Shown here piece after piece: positions 34,650-42,970 of a DNA stretch of 64,000 bases; position 1 is the stretch's first letter; each line of letters begins with the position of its first letter. Below the pieces are notes generated by a model. It was not told where the DNA came from and did no database searches. It saw only the letters and a program-made list of their open reading frames with translations. The DNA lies in assembly GCF_900101525.1 (NCBI RefSeq), contig NZ_FMZD01000002.1:124001-188000 (forward strand). Direction: 5' to 3'. A program made the position numbers and the translations under genes. This DNA comes from Marinilactibacillus psychrotolerans (GTDB taxonomy: Bacteria > Bacillota > Bacilli > Lactobacillales > Carnobacteriaceae_A).

Positions 34650-36224
34650 TTGAAGCAAGATCTAGAAAGTTTAAGTCCTTTTGAATTGAATTTATATTTG
34701 GAAAATCGTATGCAGAATACCCCTAATACGAAAGAATTTTTAAATGCAGGTAGAGGGAATCCTAATTGGACAGCCCCGATTCCAAGAGAAGCTTTTTTCT
34801 TATTAGGGGAATTTGCCACGAAAGAAACGATGATCACTGAAAACAGTCAGATCGGTGGAATGATTAAAGAGCAGAAGGAACAATCAAAACGATTCGAATA
34901 CTTTTTATCTGAAAAAGAGTCGAGAGGTGCAACCTTGCTGCAGAATATCTGGGAGAACGGCACTCATTTGATGGGAATGCCTAGAAATCACTGGTTGAAA
35001 AACATGCTCGATTATGTGATAGGAGATAACTATCCGCATCCCGAAAGAGTTTTGAAATCTTGTGAAGAACCGATCAAACAGTATTTGCATCATGAATTGT
35101 TTGATGCTAAGAGTTCGCCTTTTGATATTTTTGCAGTAGAAGGTGGTACTGCGGGGATAGTATACACGTTTAATTCACTCTTCAATAATGCTTTATTGGA
35201 AAAGGGCGATACTATTGCACTTTTAATCCCTACATTTGCACCATATATGGAAATTCCGGAGTTGCCGGAATATGGATTTAATGTGGAATATATTTGTTCT
35301 GAATTAATGGATATTGATGGACATACTAGTTATCAATTTACTAAAAATGAATTGGATCGTTTACGTGACCCAAATATTAAAGCAGTATTTGTTGTAAATC
35401 CAAGTAATCCTACAGCAAATGCAATTTACGGGGACTCAATTTCACAGCTGGAGGACATTGTAAAGCAAGATAATCCTGAATTGATGATTCTATCTGATGA
35501 TGTATATGGAACATTTTTAAATCAGTTTACTTCTTTATTTACCGTGCTGCCCTATAATACTGCTTGTATCTATTCTTATTCTAAATATTTTGGTGCGACA
35601 GGATGGAGAATTGGGACAATTGCAGTTGCAAAAGAAAACGTGTTTGATAAAAGATTAAAAGCATTACCTGAATATAAAAAAGCGCAGTTGAATCATAGAT
35701 ACGAAACATTGACTTCAGAGCCGGAAGATATAAAATTCATTGATCGTCTGGTAGCGGATAGTCGTTCGGTTGCGCTAAATCATGCCGCCGGGCTTTCATC
35801 TCCGCAGCAAGTGATGATGACCCTGTTTAGTCTTTATGCTTTGTTGGATAGAGAAGATATCTATAAAAGAGAAGTTATCAATATTTGTCAAGAACGTGGG
35901 AAACTCCTTTATGCATCACTCGGGATGACCATGCCACTGAAGGAATTAAATACAGCTTATTATTGTGAAATTGACTTCGAATGGTGGTTGAAACAAAAAT
36001 ATGAGACAGAATTTGTCGAGTATATTCAAAGACGTTGGACAATGACTGACTTAGTCGCTCGATTAGTAGAAGAAGAGCAGTTGATGTTGTTGAAGTCTGA
36101 AGCGTTTGGTTCAAGCAAATGGACAGTCAGAGTTTCGCTGGCTAATTTACCTACAGAGACTTATGCTGAAGTTGGTAAACGTATTACTAATATGGTGGAA
36201 CGAATGTATCAATCATGGAAATAA
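34650..36224 (+). CDS. aspD: Aspartate 4-decarboxylase-type PLP enzyme (AspD family)
   Basis: A 524-residue fold-type I PLP enzyme, longer than plain aspartate aminotransferases and matching the bifunctional aspartate transaminase/4-decarboxylase family. It starts with ESLSPFELNLYLE and has GRGNPNWTAP (34-43), NPSNPT (250-255), PLP lysine K312 in YSYSKYFGATGWRIG, and the substrate arginine in RVSLANLP near the end. It would convert L-aspartate to L-alanine and CO2. The usual partner, the AspT aspartate/alanine exchanger, is not adjacent. The start is TTG 34650 behind TAGGAG. A terminator follows at 36238. Confidence 0.88.
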   Translation: MKQDLESLSPFELNLYLENRMQNTPNTKEFLNAGRGNPNWTAPIPREAFFLLGEFATKETMITENSQIGGMIKEQKEQSKRFEYFLSEKESRGATLLQNIWENGTHLMGMPRNHWLKNMLDYVIGDNYPHPERVLKSCEEPIKQYLHHELFDAKSSPFDIFAVEGGTAGIVYTFNSLFNNALLEKGDTIALLIPTFAPYMEIPELPEYGFNVEYICSELMDIDGHTSYQFTKNELDRLRDPNIKAVFVVNPSNPTANAIYGDSISQLEDIVKQDNPELMILSDDVYGTFLNQFTSLFTVLPYNTACIYSYSKYFGATGWRIGTIAVAKENVFDKRLKALPEYKKAQLNHRYETLTSEPEDIKFIDRLVADSRSVALNHAAGLSSPQQVMMTLFSLYALLDREDIYKREVINICQERGKLLYASLGMTMPLKELNTAYYCEIDFEWWLKQKYETEFVEYIQRRWTMTDLVARLVEEEQLMLLKSEAFGSSKWTVRVSLANLPTETYAEVGKRITNMVERMYQSWK

Positions 36225-36237
36225 ATAGGTGAATAGG

Positions 36238-36283
36238 AAAAACGTGTATAAGATAATAGGGTTAATCTGATGCACGTTTTTTC
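36238..36283 (+). terminator. Terminator after aspD
   Basis: AAAAACGTG (36238-36246) pairs with CACGTTTTTT (36273 onward) across a 26-base loop. Confidence 0.7.
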
Positions 36284-36417
36284 TTTTAATCGATATGTAA
36301 ATAGATACAAATTAGAATGAACGAATAATAATTTAAAGAAGAGATGTATGAGTAAATACAGATGAAATAGACTTTTTGGTAGTATAGGAAAAGGAAAGTG
36401 GTAGAAGGAGTGAAAAC

Positions 36418-36963
36418 GTGGAAAGGTTAAGAGACCAGGAAATAGTAGTTAGAAGTATAAAAGAAACAGATTTGAAAACATTGTGGACACTGATCTACAA
36501 AGAAGAAAATCCCGAATGGAAGTTATGGGATGCACCTTATTATGAGCATCATTCGAAATCATATAAAGAATTTCTAAGCGAAAAAAATAGTTGGATAGGT
36601 AATAATCAAAAGAAAGTGGTTGAGATTAATAATCGAATTGTTGGAACAGTTAGTTATTACTGGGAACATCAACCATCAAAATGGCTCGAAATGGGGATAA
36701 CTATATATAAACAATTAGACAGAGAAAAAGGGTATGGGACTCGTATATTGAAATTATGGATTCAGTATTTATTTGATACGTTAGATCTAGTTAGGATAGG
36801 GTATACAACTTGGTCAGGAAACTATCGTATGATTCATATAGGAGAAAAATTAGGAATGACAATGGAAGGCCGATTGAGAAAAGTACGTTATTGGGACGGA
36901 GTATATTACGATTCTATTCGTATGGGAATATTGAGAGAAGAGTGGGAAGAGCTAAATAAATAA
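36418..36963 (+). CDS. GNAT-family N-acetyltransferase (RimJ/RimL-like)
   Basis: 181 residues from GTG 36418 (GAAGGAG upstream). It has a GNAT fold with EMGITIYKQLDREKGYGTRILKLW, where the acetyl-CoA loop is Q/R-x-x-G-Y-G-T near 103-113, and a C-terminal LGMTMEGRLRKVRYWDG segment typical of RimJ/RimL-like enzymes. The acceptor is unknown. It stands alone, with a strong terminator after it. Confidence 0.88.
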   Translation: MERLRDQEIVVRSIKETDLKTLWTLIYKEENPEWKLWDAPYYEHHSKSYKEFLSEKNSWIGNNQKKVVEINNRIVGTVSYYWEHQPSKWLEMGITIYKQLDREKGYGTRILKLWIQYLFDTLDLVRIGYTTWSGNYRMIHIGEKLGMTMEGRLRKVRYWDGVYYDSIRMGILREEWEELNK

Positions 36964-36969
36964 TTATAC

Positions 36970-37020
36970 AAAAAGTCTTATCAGAAATGAGTGTTTACTC
37001 TTTTCTGATAAGACTTTTTG
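36970..37020 (+). terminator. Terminator after the acetyltransferase gene
   Basis: AAAAAGTCTTATCAGAAA pairs with TTCTGATAAGACTTTTT around an inner GAGT/ACTC. The stem is long and near perfect. Confidence 0.93.
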
Positions 37021-37417
37021 TTTTGAAGAAAAATTTATTGGGTAATTGATATAGAAAATCTAAATAAAAGAAAATAATTTAAATTTTTCTTTTTTAAAAA
37101 TGTTGTTATACCAAGTATGTAATGGATTACATAAGAAGAATGCTGATTTTAAAGCAAAGAAAACGCTTGCTAAAGGATGGGAGAGGAAATATAATATAGA
37201 TATGAAAAGGGTTACAAAATGATTGGTTAGATATTTCGTAACCAGATTTAAAAAAGCGGAATAAAATTTAGTAGGTAAAATATCTTTGATGAGATACTTT
37301 ATCCAACTTTTGAAAAGGAGGAAAAGAAGAATAGTGTTACATAATTATGCATCTGCTTAATTGTGTGAGTTTGACCTGAAGATACTCAGAATGTATAAAG
37401 GAAAGAAGGTATTATAT
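37021..37417 (+). promoter_or_regulatory. Leader of the PTS EIIC gene with a weak cre-like site
   Basis: This leader of about 400 bp has no gene. AGAAAACGCTTGCT at 37158-37171 matches the catabolite-response consensus TGWAANCGNTNWCA at 11 of 14 positions, including the AAACGCTT core. No clear terminator, antiterminator or riboswitch was recognised in the rest. Confidence 0.45.
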
Positions 37418-38755
37418 ATGGAAAAAGCACTAAATAAATTATCAGATATACTATCACCAATTGCTTTTAAACTGGATGCTAATAGATATTTATCAGCAGT
37501 CAAAGCAGGATTCTTTGGAGCTATGTCATTACTCATTATTGGATCAATATTTTTGCTTTTCGCTAATATCCCAATAGAAGGATATCCTGAATTTATGGAA
37601 GGGGTTTTAGGATCTAATTGGGATACTTATTTTATGGTCCCTTATAATATGACTATGGAAATCATGACACCTTTTGTTATGGTAGGGATAGCAAAATCTT
37701 TGGCCAACTATTATAAAGTCGATGATATTGGAGCAATATTATTTGCTTTAGTCTCATTCTTTATTCTAACTCCATCAATTGTGACCGCGGAGGGTGCTAC
37801 TGGTATCCCAACTCTGAATTTAAGTGCTAGTGGATTGTTTGTAGGTATGATAGCAGCAGTTCTTTCTACTGAGATATACCGCTGGGTTATTCAAAAGGGC
37901 TGGATCATTAAAATGCCTGATTCAGTACCATCAAACGTAGCTAGATCTTTTTCAGCACTTGTTCCTGGACTTATTGTAATTATTTTATTTAATTTTGTTC
38001 GTATTGGATTTAGTTTTACTCCATATGAAACAGCACATGCATTTATTTTCCAAATTTTACAAACACCTCTATTAGCATTGGCACGTACGTTGCCTACCAC
38101 ATTTATTATCTTTATATTTGAAGGGTTGCTATGGTCCTTTGGTATTCATGGTTCTAATATTATTGGAGCTGTTATGAACCCGATCTGGTTAAACCTGACA
38201 GCTGAAAATGCTGCAGCACTTAAAATAGGGGCAGAATTACCAAATATCATTAATGCTCAATTCTATGGAAACTTTGTAAAAATCGGGGGAGCAGGAGCAA
38301 CACTAGGTTTGGCCTTATGTGTATTAATGTTTGCTAAGTCGCAACAATATAAGACATTAGGTAGACTTGCAATTGTTCCGGGATTATTTAATATTAATGA
38401 ACCGCTAATTTTCGGACTTCCAATTGTATTGAATCCGGTAATGATTATTCCATTCTTGATAATGCCATTATTGATGGCCGGGATGACTTATGCAGCAATG
38501 GCCATTGATCTAGTACCGTATACTAATGGAGCGAATATTCCCTGGACGACGCCCCCAATTATTTCAGGATTCTTGTTAAGTGGATGGCGAGGCGCTGTGT
38601 TACAAGTCTTCCAAATAGGAGTCAGTGCAGTAGTTTATTATCCATTCTTTAGAATTATAGATCAAAAAGCATATAAATTAGAAACAGATGGAACAGACGG
38701 AATTGAGCAAGTAGAAGCTGGAGCTGTACAGGCAACGCAACCTACAGAAGCTTAA
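37418..38755 (+). CDS. PTS sugar transporter EIIC (cellobiose/lactose family)
   Basis: A 445-residue membrane permease from ATG 37418 (GAAGG upstream). It belongs to the CelB/LacE-type EIIC family: FKLDANRYLSAVKAGF near the start, GIHGSNIIGAVMNPIWL near 250, and the sugar-binding NINEPLIFGLPIVLNP near 330. No EIIA, EIIB or glycosidase gene is adjacent, so it must borrow subunits encoded elsewhere. A beta-glucoside or N,N'-diacetylchitobiose-like substrate is a family-level guess. A strong terminator follows. Confidence 0.92.
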   Translation: MEKALNKLSDILSPIAFKLDANRYLSAVKAGFFGAMSLLIIGSIFLLFANIPIEGYPEFMEGVLGSNWDTYFMVPYNMTMEIMTPFVMVGIAKSLANYYKVDDIGAILFALVSFFILTPSIVTAEGATGIPTLNLSASGLFVGMIAAVLSTEIYRWVIQKGWIIKMPDSVPSNVARSFSALVPGLIVIILFNFVRIGFSFTPYETAHAFIFQILQTPLLALARTLPTTFIIFIFEGLLWSFGIHGSNIIGAVMNPIWLNLTAENAAALKIGAELPNIINAQFYGNFVKIGGAGATLGLALCVLMFAKSQQYKTLGRLAIVPGLFNINEPLIFGLPIVLNPVMIIPFLIMPLLMAGMTYAAMAIDLVPYTNGANIPWTTPPIISGFLLSGWRGAVLQVFQIGVSAVVYYPFFRIIDQKAYKLETDGTDGIEQVEAGAVQATQPTEA

Positions 38756-38770
38756 TTTAGTTGATTTAGT

Positions 38771-38814
38771 TTCCAGGAACCACTCTCTGTTTGAGTGGTC
38801 CCTGGAATTTTTTA
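38771..38814 (+). terminator. Terminator after the PTS EIIC gene
   Basis: TTCCAGGAACCACTC (38771-38785) pairs with GAGTGGTCCCTGGAA (38793-38807), followed by TTTTTTATTTT. One A-C mismatch. Confidence 0.93.
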
Positions 38815-38821
38815 TTTTAGA

Positions 38822-38969
38822 TAAGTCAGTTTTTCTCCGTAATCGTATTGTCAATAAAATAGATACGCTGTATAAAGTGCATCAAATTTACCATTCGCTT
38901 CATTTTTTTAGCGAACTAGGTATGTTTGAAAATGAAGATATCGAAGAATTATCTAAAACAATTAAATAA
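38822..38969 (+). pseudogene. Possible gene remnant without a start codon
   Basis: An open frame ending in TAA at 38967-38969 reads KSVFLRNRIVNKIDTLYKVH and continues to SELGMFENEDIEELSKTIK. It looks protein-like (charged helices, no low complexity), but the frame has no ATG or ribosome site before the terminator at its left edge. It could be the 3' end of a decayed gene. Family not recognised. The rest of this gap, up to the glmS terminator, shows nothing else. Confidence 0.35.
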
Positions 38970-39044
38970 ATGATCATTTTGGTAAATGGATATGAAGAGT
39001 ATGTATTAAAAATTTCAATTCTCCTCAAAGATTGATGTCATCAA

Positions 39045-39106
39045 AAAAAACCACTAAATAAGTAAAAGGTATCCTACCATCCTTGAACTTTTTAGTGGTT
39101 TTTTTA
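39045..39106. terminator. Terminator downstream of glmS
   Basis: AAAAAACCACTAAA pairs with TTTAGTGGTTTTTTT across about 33 bases. It serves glmS on the minus strand and could stop plus-strand transcripts too. Confidence 0.85.
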
Positions 39107-39145
39107 TAAAGATAATCCTGCGAAATGTCTTACGTATTATTCGAT

Positions 39146-40954
39146 TTATTCAACGGTTACTGATTTTGCTAGGTTACGAGGTTTGTCAACATCATTTCCA
39201 CGGTGCAATGCTGTATAGTAAGCAATCAACTGTGTAGGAATAACGCTGATTAGTGGAGTTAATAGATCATGTACTTTTGGAAGAACATAAGCATCCTCTT
39301 GACGATCTAAACCTTCCATAGAAATAATCATACTATTTGCTCCACGAGAGATTACTTCATGAGCATTTCCACGAGTATGCGGTCCAGAGACTTTATCCGT
39401 GATAATTGAAATGACCGGTGTATTATCTTCGATCAACGCAATTGTTCCATGTTTTAATTCTCCTGACGCCCAACCTTCAGCTTGAACATAAGAAACTTCT
39501 TTAAGTTTTAAAGCAGCTTCCATTACTACATAGTAGTCGATTCCTCGCCCAATATAGAATGCATTCTTGCTGGTGCTCAAGTGAGTAACAGACAAACGTT
39601 CGAAAATTTCATGGTCATCAATGACTGTTTCAATAGCATTTGCAATGATTCCTAATTCATGAGCTACATCTAATGGAGAATCTACACCGTTATATTTAGC
39701 TACACATTCTGCTAAGATAGCGAGAACAGCAATTTGAGCAGTGTAAGCTTTAGTAGAAGCAACGGCAATTTCAGGCCCCGCATGTAATAATAAAGTGTGT
39801 TTAGCTTCACGAGATAGAGTAGATCCCGGCACATTCGTAAGTGTTAATGAAGGGTAACCAGCTTTATTAACTTGAACCAGTACTTGGCGACTATCTGCTG
39901 TTTCCCCAGATTGAGATAAGAAAATAAAGAATGGTTTCTTAGTCAATAAAGGTGTATTATAAGCAAACTCACTTGCTAAATGAACTTCTGTAGGGGTACC
40001 GGTTATACGTTCAATTAATTGTTTGCCGACCCAACCAGCGTTATAGCTTGTTCCACATGCTATGATGTAGACACGATCGCTTTCTTTTATTTCTGACAAT
40101 ACAGATTCATTGATTTCTAGATCGCCATTTTCATTTTGATATTGCTGGATTAGTTTACGCATTACAGCAGGTTGTTCATCAATTTCTTTGATCATATAGT
40201 AAGGGTAAGTGCCTTTGCCTAGATCATTAGCATCAATGTGGGCTGTATAGCTGTCGCGCTCGATAATTTCCCCTGCTAGGTCTTCAATTTTTATGGAGTC
40301 TTTAGTCAGAGTGGCAACTTCTCCATCCATCAATTCGATGAACTGATCTGTTTCACGAACCATTGCCATTGCATCTGATGAAATAACGTTGAATCCTTCG
40401 CCAGTACCCAATAGTAGAGGAGATTTATTTTTAGCAGCGTACAATGTATTCGGGTTTTCGTTATCAACTAAGGCTAAAGCGTAAGAACCTTTTAAGGTAA
40501 CAATTGCTTTTTTAAATGCATCAATCGTATCTAGTTCTTCTGATTCTACAAACCAAGCAATGAGCTGAACAATAACTTCTGTGTCAGTAGTACTATGAAA
40601 GTGTACATCTGCCAAATAAGCATCTTTTACTTCTTCAAAGTTTTCGATTACACCATTATGTACAATAGTGAAACGACCACTGGTTGATTGATGAGGATGT
40701 GCGTTTTCTACACTAGGAATACCATGAGTAGCCCAGCGTGTATGGCCAATACCAGAGAAGGCACTGATTGAGTTATCTACTTTATCACGTAAAGCAGCAA
40801 TACGTCCCTTTTCTTTAAATAAATGACCTTGATTCGCTTCATCTGTAATATAGATACCCGCAGAATCATATCCACGGTATTCTAGTGTATCTAAACCGCT
40901 TAATAAAATTTCCTTCACATCTTTATTTCCAATATATCCTACAATTCCACACAT
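39146..40954 (-). CDS. glmS: Glutamine-fructose-6-phosphate aminotransferase
   Basis: 602 residues. ATG 40954 places the catalytic cysteine at position 2 (MCGIVGYIG), as the N-terminal glutamine amidotransferase requires, so the ATG six codons upstream is rejected. The amidotransferase half has GHTRWATHG and HNGVIEN. Two SIS domains carry the synthase activity ([25 protein letters not shown]) and it ends [13 protein letters not shown]. It makes glucosamine-6-phosphate, which feeds GlmU. No glmS ribozyme was recognised upstream; instead there are NagR-like repeats. Confidence 0.98.
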   Translation of the reverse strand: MCGIVGYIGNKDVKEILLSGLDTLEYRGYDSAGIYITDEANQGHLFKEKGRIAALRDKVDNSISAFSGIGHTRWATHGIPSVENAHPHQSTSGRFTIVHNGVIENFEEVKDAYLADVHFHSTTDTEVIVQLIAWFVESEELDTIDAFKKAIVTLKGSYALALVDNENPNTLYAAKNKSPLLLGTGEGFNVISSDAMAMVRETDQFIELMDGEVATLTKDSIKIEDLAGEIIERDSYTAHIDANDLGKGTYPYYMIKEIDEQPAVMRKLIQQYQNENGDLEINESVLSEIKESDRVYIIACGTSYNAGWVGKQLIERITGTPTEVHLASEFAYNTPLLTKKPFFIFLSQSGETADSRQVLVQVNKAGYPSLTLTNVPGSTLSREAKHTLLLHAGPEIAVASTKAYTAQIAVLAILAECVAKYNGVDSPLDVAHELGIIANAIETVIDDHEIFERLSVTHLSTSKNAFYIGRGIDYYVVMEAALKLKEVSYVQAEGWASGELKHGTIALIEDNTPVISIITDKVSGPHTRGNAHEVISRGANSMIISMEGLDRQEDAYVLPKVHDLLTPLISVIPTQLIAYYTALHRGNDVDKPRNLAKSVTVE

Positions 40955-40982
40955 ATGCTTTCCTACTTTCATTTTTTTTAGG

Positions 40983-41108
40983 GGTATAGACCAAATGTTG
41001 ATTGGTATATACTGTCTTTTTTAGTGAAAATCTTAATGCATGACAATATTATAACCATTCAAGCTGTTTGTCAAACTTTAAACCAATAAGATAATAAAAT
41101 TGGTATAC
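40983..41108 (-). promoter_or_regulatory. Candidate NagR/YvoA-type (dre) operators upstream of glmS
   Basis: Three related motifs precede glmS: GGTATAGACCAA (40983-40994), ATTGGTATATACT (41001-41013) and ATTGGTATAC (41099-41108). They resemble the GntR-family dre box built on TGGTNTANACCA. This suggests that amino-sugar availability controls glmS through a NagR-type repressor. Confidence 0.55.
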
Positions 41109-41279
41109 TCGGCATTTTCGGATCGAGTTATAGAGAGATTTGCTTAATTATCTTAAGCAAAAGAAACCAGACTTAATAAAATGAAGCGATTAGGTAAGAA
41201 CTCTTTTATAAATAAAGGAACTCTTCATAATTCTTTATTTTATAAACAGCTCACTAATATGAATCTTGTCAATACAACT

Positions 41280-41331
41280 TTGACAAAGTCCACACTAGTA
41301 GAGCTAGTATTAAGTAAGCGTAGCGCTTACA
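41280..41331 (+). promoter_or_regulatory. mtlA promoter region with dyads and a cre-like site
   Basis: TTGACA (41280-41285) and TAGTAT (41305-41310) are separated by 19 bp. Just downstream, GTAAGCG (41314-41320) and CGCTTAC (41324-41330) form an inverted repeat. On the minus strand TGTAAGCGCTA matches the first 11 positions of the catabolite-response consensus. Upstream, TTGTCAA and TTGACAA form another dyad that could bind MtlR. CcpA and MtlR control is an inference. Confidence 0.55.
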
Positions 41332-41384
41332 ATATGTTTATAAAGTTAAGCAATAAATAAACTATTAATAAAGGGGAGTATAAC

Positions 41385-42845
41385 ATGCAAGAAACAAAAA
41401 GTAGAGGTGGAAAGTCAGCAATTCAACGGTTAGGTTCTTACTTAAGCGGAATGGTCATGCCGAATATCGGAGCTTTGATCGCTTGGGGAATTCTTACAGC
41501 ATTATTTATTCCAGATGGCTTCTGGCCAAATGAAGATTTTGCAACGATGGTAGGACCGATGATTAATTACCTTATTCCACTATTGATTGCGTATCAAGGA
41601 GGAAGCATGGTTCATGGACAGCGTGGGGCAGTTGTTGGGGTAATCGCGACAATGGGTGTAATCTTAGGAGCACCTGGGGCACCAATGTTGTTAGGCGCTA
41701 TGGGGGTTGGACCTTTAGGTGGGTATGTCATCAAGAAATTCGATGACTTTTTCTCAGATAAGATCCCAACTGGATTAGAAATGCTAGTTAACAACTTTTC
41801 AAGTGGTATTATTGGATTCTTTCTAGCTTTAGCTGCCTTTGTTGCAATCGGACCAGTGTTTTTAGGATTGAATAATGCTATGGCTACTGGGGTAGAATGG
41901 ATCATCGATGCGAATTTGCTACCTTTTGCAAACGTATTTATTGAACCAGCAAAAGTATTATTCTTGAATAACGCCATTAACCATGGAATATTTACTCCGC
42001 TGGGCGCACAACAAACAGCTGAAACAGGTAGATCAATTGTTTACTTGCTTGAAGCAAATCCTGGACCTGGTCTTGGAATTTTATTATCTTATATGGCTTT
42101 TGGTAAAGGTTCAGCTAGATCATCTTCATTTGGAGCTGTATTCATTCACTTTATTGGTGGGATCCACGAGATTTATTTCCCATACGTTTTAATGAAACCA
42201 GCAATGTTTTTAGCAGCTATTGCCGGTGGGGTATCCGGAACATTTACTAACGTTATTTTAGGAGGAGCTTTACGTTCTCCAGCATCACCAGGCTCAATTA
42301 TTGCTGTGTTAGGAGCAACGGCTTCAGGGGCATATATTGCCGTTATCTCGAGTGTTCTAGTTGCAGCAGCAGCTTCATTTGCAGTAGGATCAATCATATT
42401 AAAATTAGATCGTTCTGATGAGAGCGAAGAAGCGTTGGATGAAGCAATTGCAAAAACTAAAGCGAACAAAGCGCAAGCTAAAGGACAAGCTACAGCCAAT
42501 GGTGCTGGAGCAATAGGTTCAGGAGATGTAGCAACAGGAGTAGATGCAGTCGAAAATAATCATGTTAGCAAAATTATTTTTGCTTGTGATGCAGGAATGG
42601 GTTCATCCGCAATGGGTGCTTCCCTTATGAAGAAAAAAGTAAAAGAAGCTGGTTTAAATATAAGTGTAACGAATTCTTCGATCAATAACTTACAAGACGA
42701 AGAAGGATTACTGGTTATTACCCAAGAAGAATTGACAGAGAGAGCCTCTCAGCGTACGCCAAGTGCGGTTCATGTTTCTGTAGATAATTTCTTGGGCAGT
42801 CCCAAATACGATGAAATTGTACAAAAAATTAAAAATCAATCTTAA
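41385..42845 (+). CDS. mtlA: PTS mannitol transporter EIICB
   Basis: 486 residues with an N-terminal EIIC mannitol permease (GSYLSGMVMPNIGALIAWG, NNAINHGIF, HFIGGIHEIYFPYV) up to about 350. A variable Ala/Lys/Gly-rich linker (about 355-395) follows, then an EIIB domain with phosphocysteine C401 in FACDAGMGSSAMGA. EIIA is a separate protein (mtlF, later in the operon), the usual Gram-positive layout. It imports mannitol as mannitol-1-phosphate. Confidence 0.97.
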   Translation: MQETKSRGGKSAIQRLGSYLSGMVMPNIGALIAWGILTALFIPDGFWPNEDFATMVGPMINYLIPLLIAYQGGSMVHGQRGAVVGVIATMGVILGAPGAPMLLGAMGVGPLGGYVIKKFDDFFSDKIPTGLEMLVNNFSSGIIGFFLALAAFVAIGPVFLGLNNAMATGVEWIIDANLLPFANVFIEPAKVLFLNNAINHGIFTPLGAQQTAETGRSIVYLLEANPGPGLGILLSYMAFGKGSARSSSFGAVFIHFIGGIHEIYFPYVLMKPAMFLAAIAGGVSGTFTNVILGGALRSPASPGSIIAVLGATASGAYIAVISSVLVAAAASFAVGSIILKLDRSDESEEALDEAIAKTKANKAQAKGQATANGAGAIGSGDVATGVDAVENNHVSKIIFACDAGMGSSAMGASLMKKKVKEAGLNISVTNSSINNLQDEEGLLVITQEELTERASQRTPSAVHVSVDNFLGSPKYDEIVQKIKNQS

Positions 42846-42882
42846 TCGATAGAAAATCTATTTTGTAAGCACGAAAACCCTA

Positions 42883-42920
42883 AGAAAACAGTGGAGAAAT
42901 TCACTGTTTTCTGTGTTTTT
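42883..42920 (+). terminator. Hairpin between mtlA and mtlR
   Basis: AGAAAACAGTG (42883-42893) pairs with CACTGTTTTCT (42902-42912), followed by GTGTTTTT. It probably acts as a partial terminator, giving more mtlA than regulator mRNA. Confidence 0.8.
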
Positions 42921-42970
42921 ATAAATTAGGTTATGAAAATCCTTAAAAGAATTAAAGAAAACGAAAAGAG

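Noticed and set aside
40955-41384. glmS ribozyme upstream of glmS
   Set aside because: I looked for the conserved catalytic core close to the start codon and did not recognise it; only dre-like repeats are visible.
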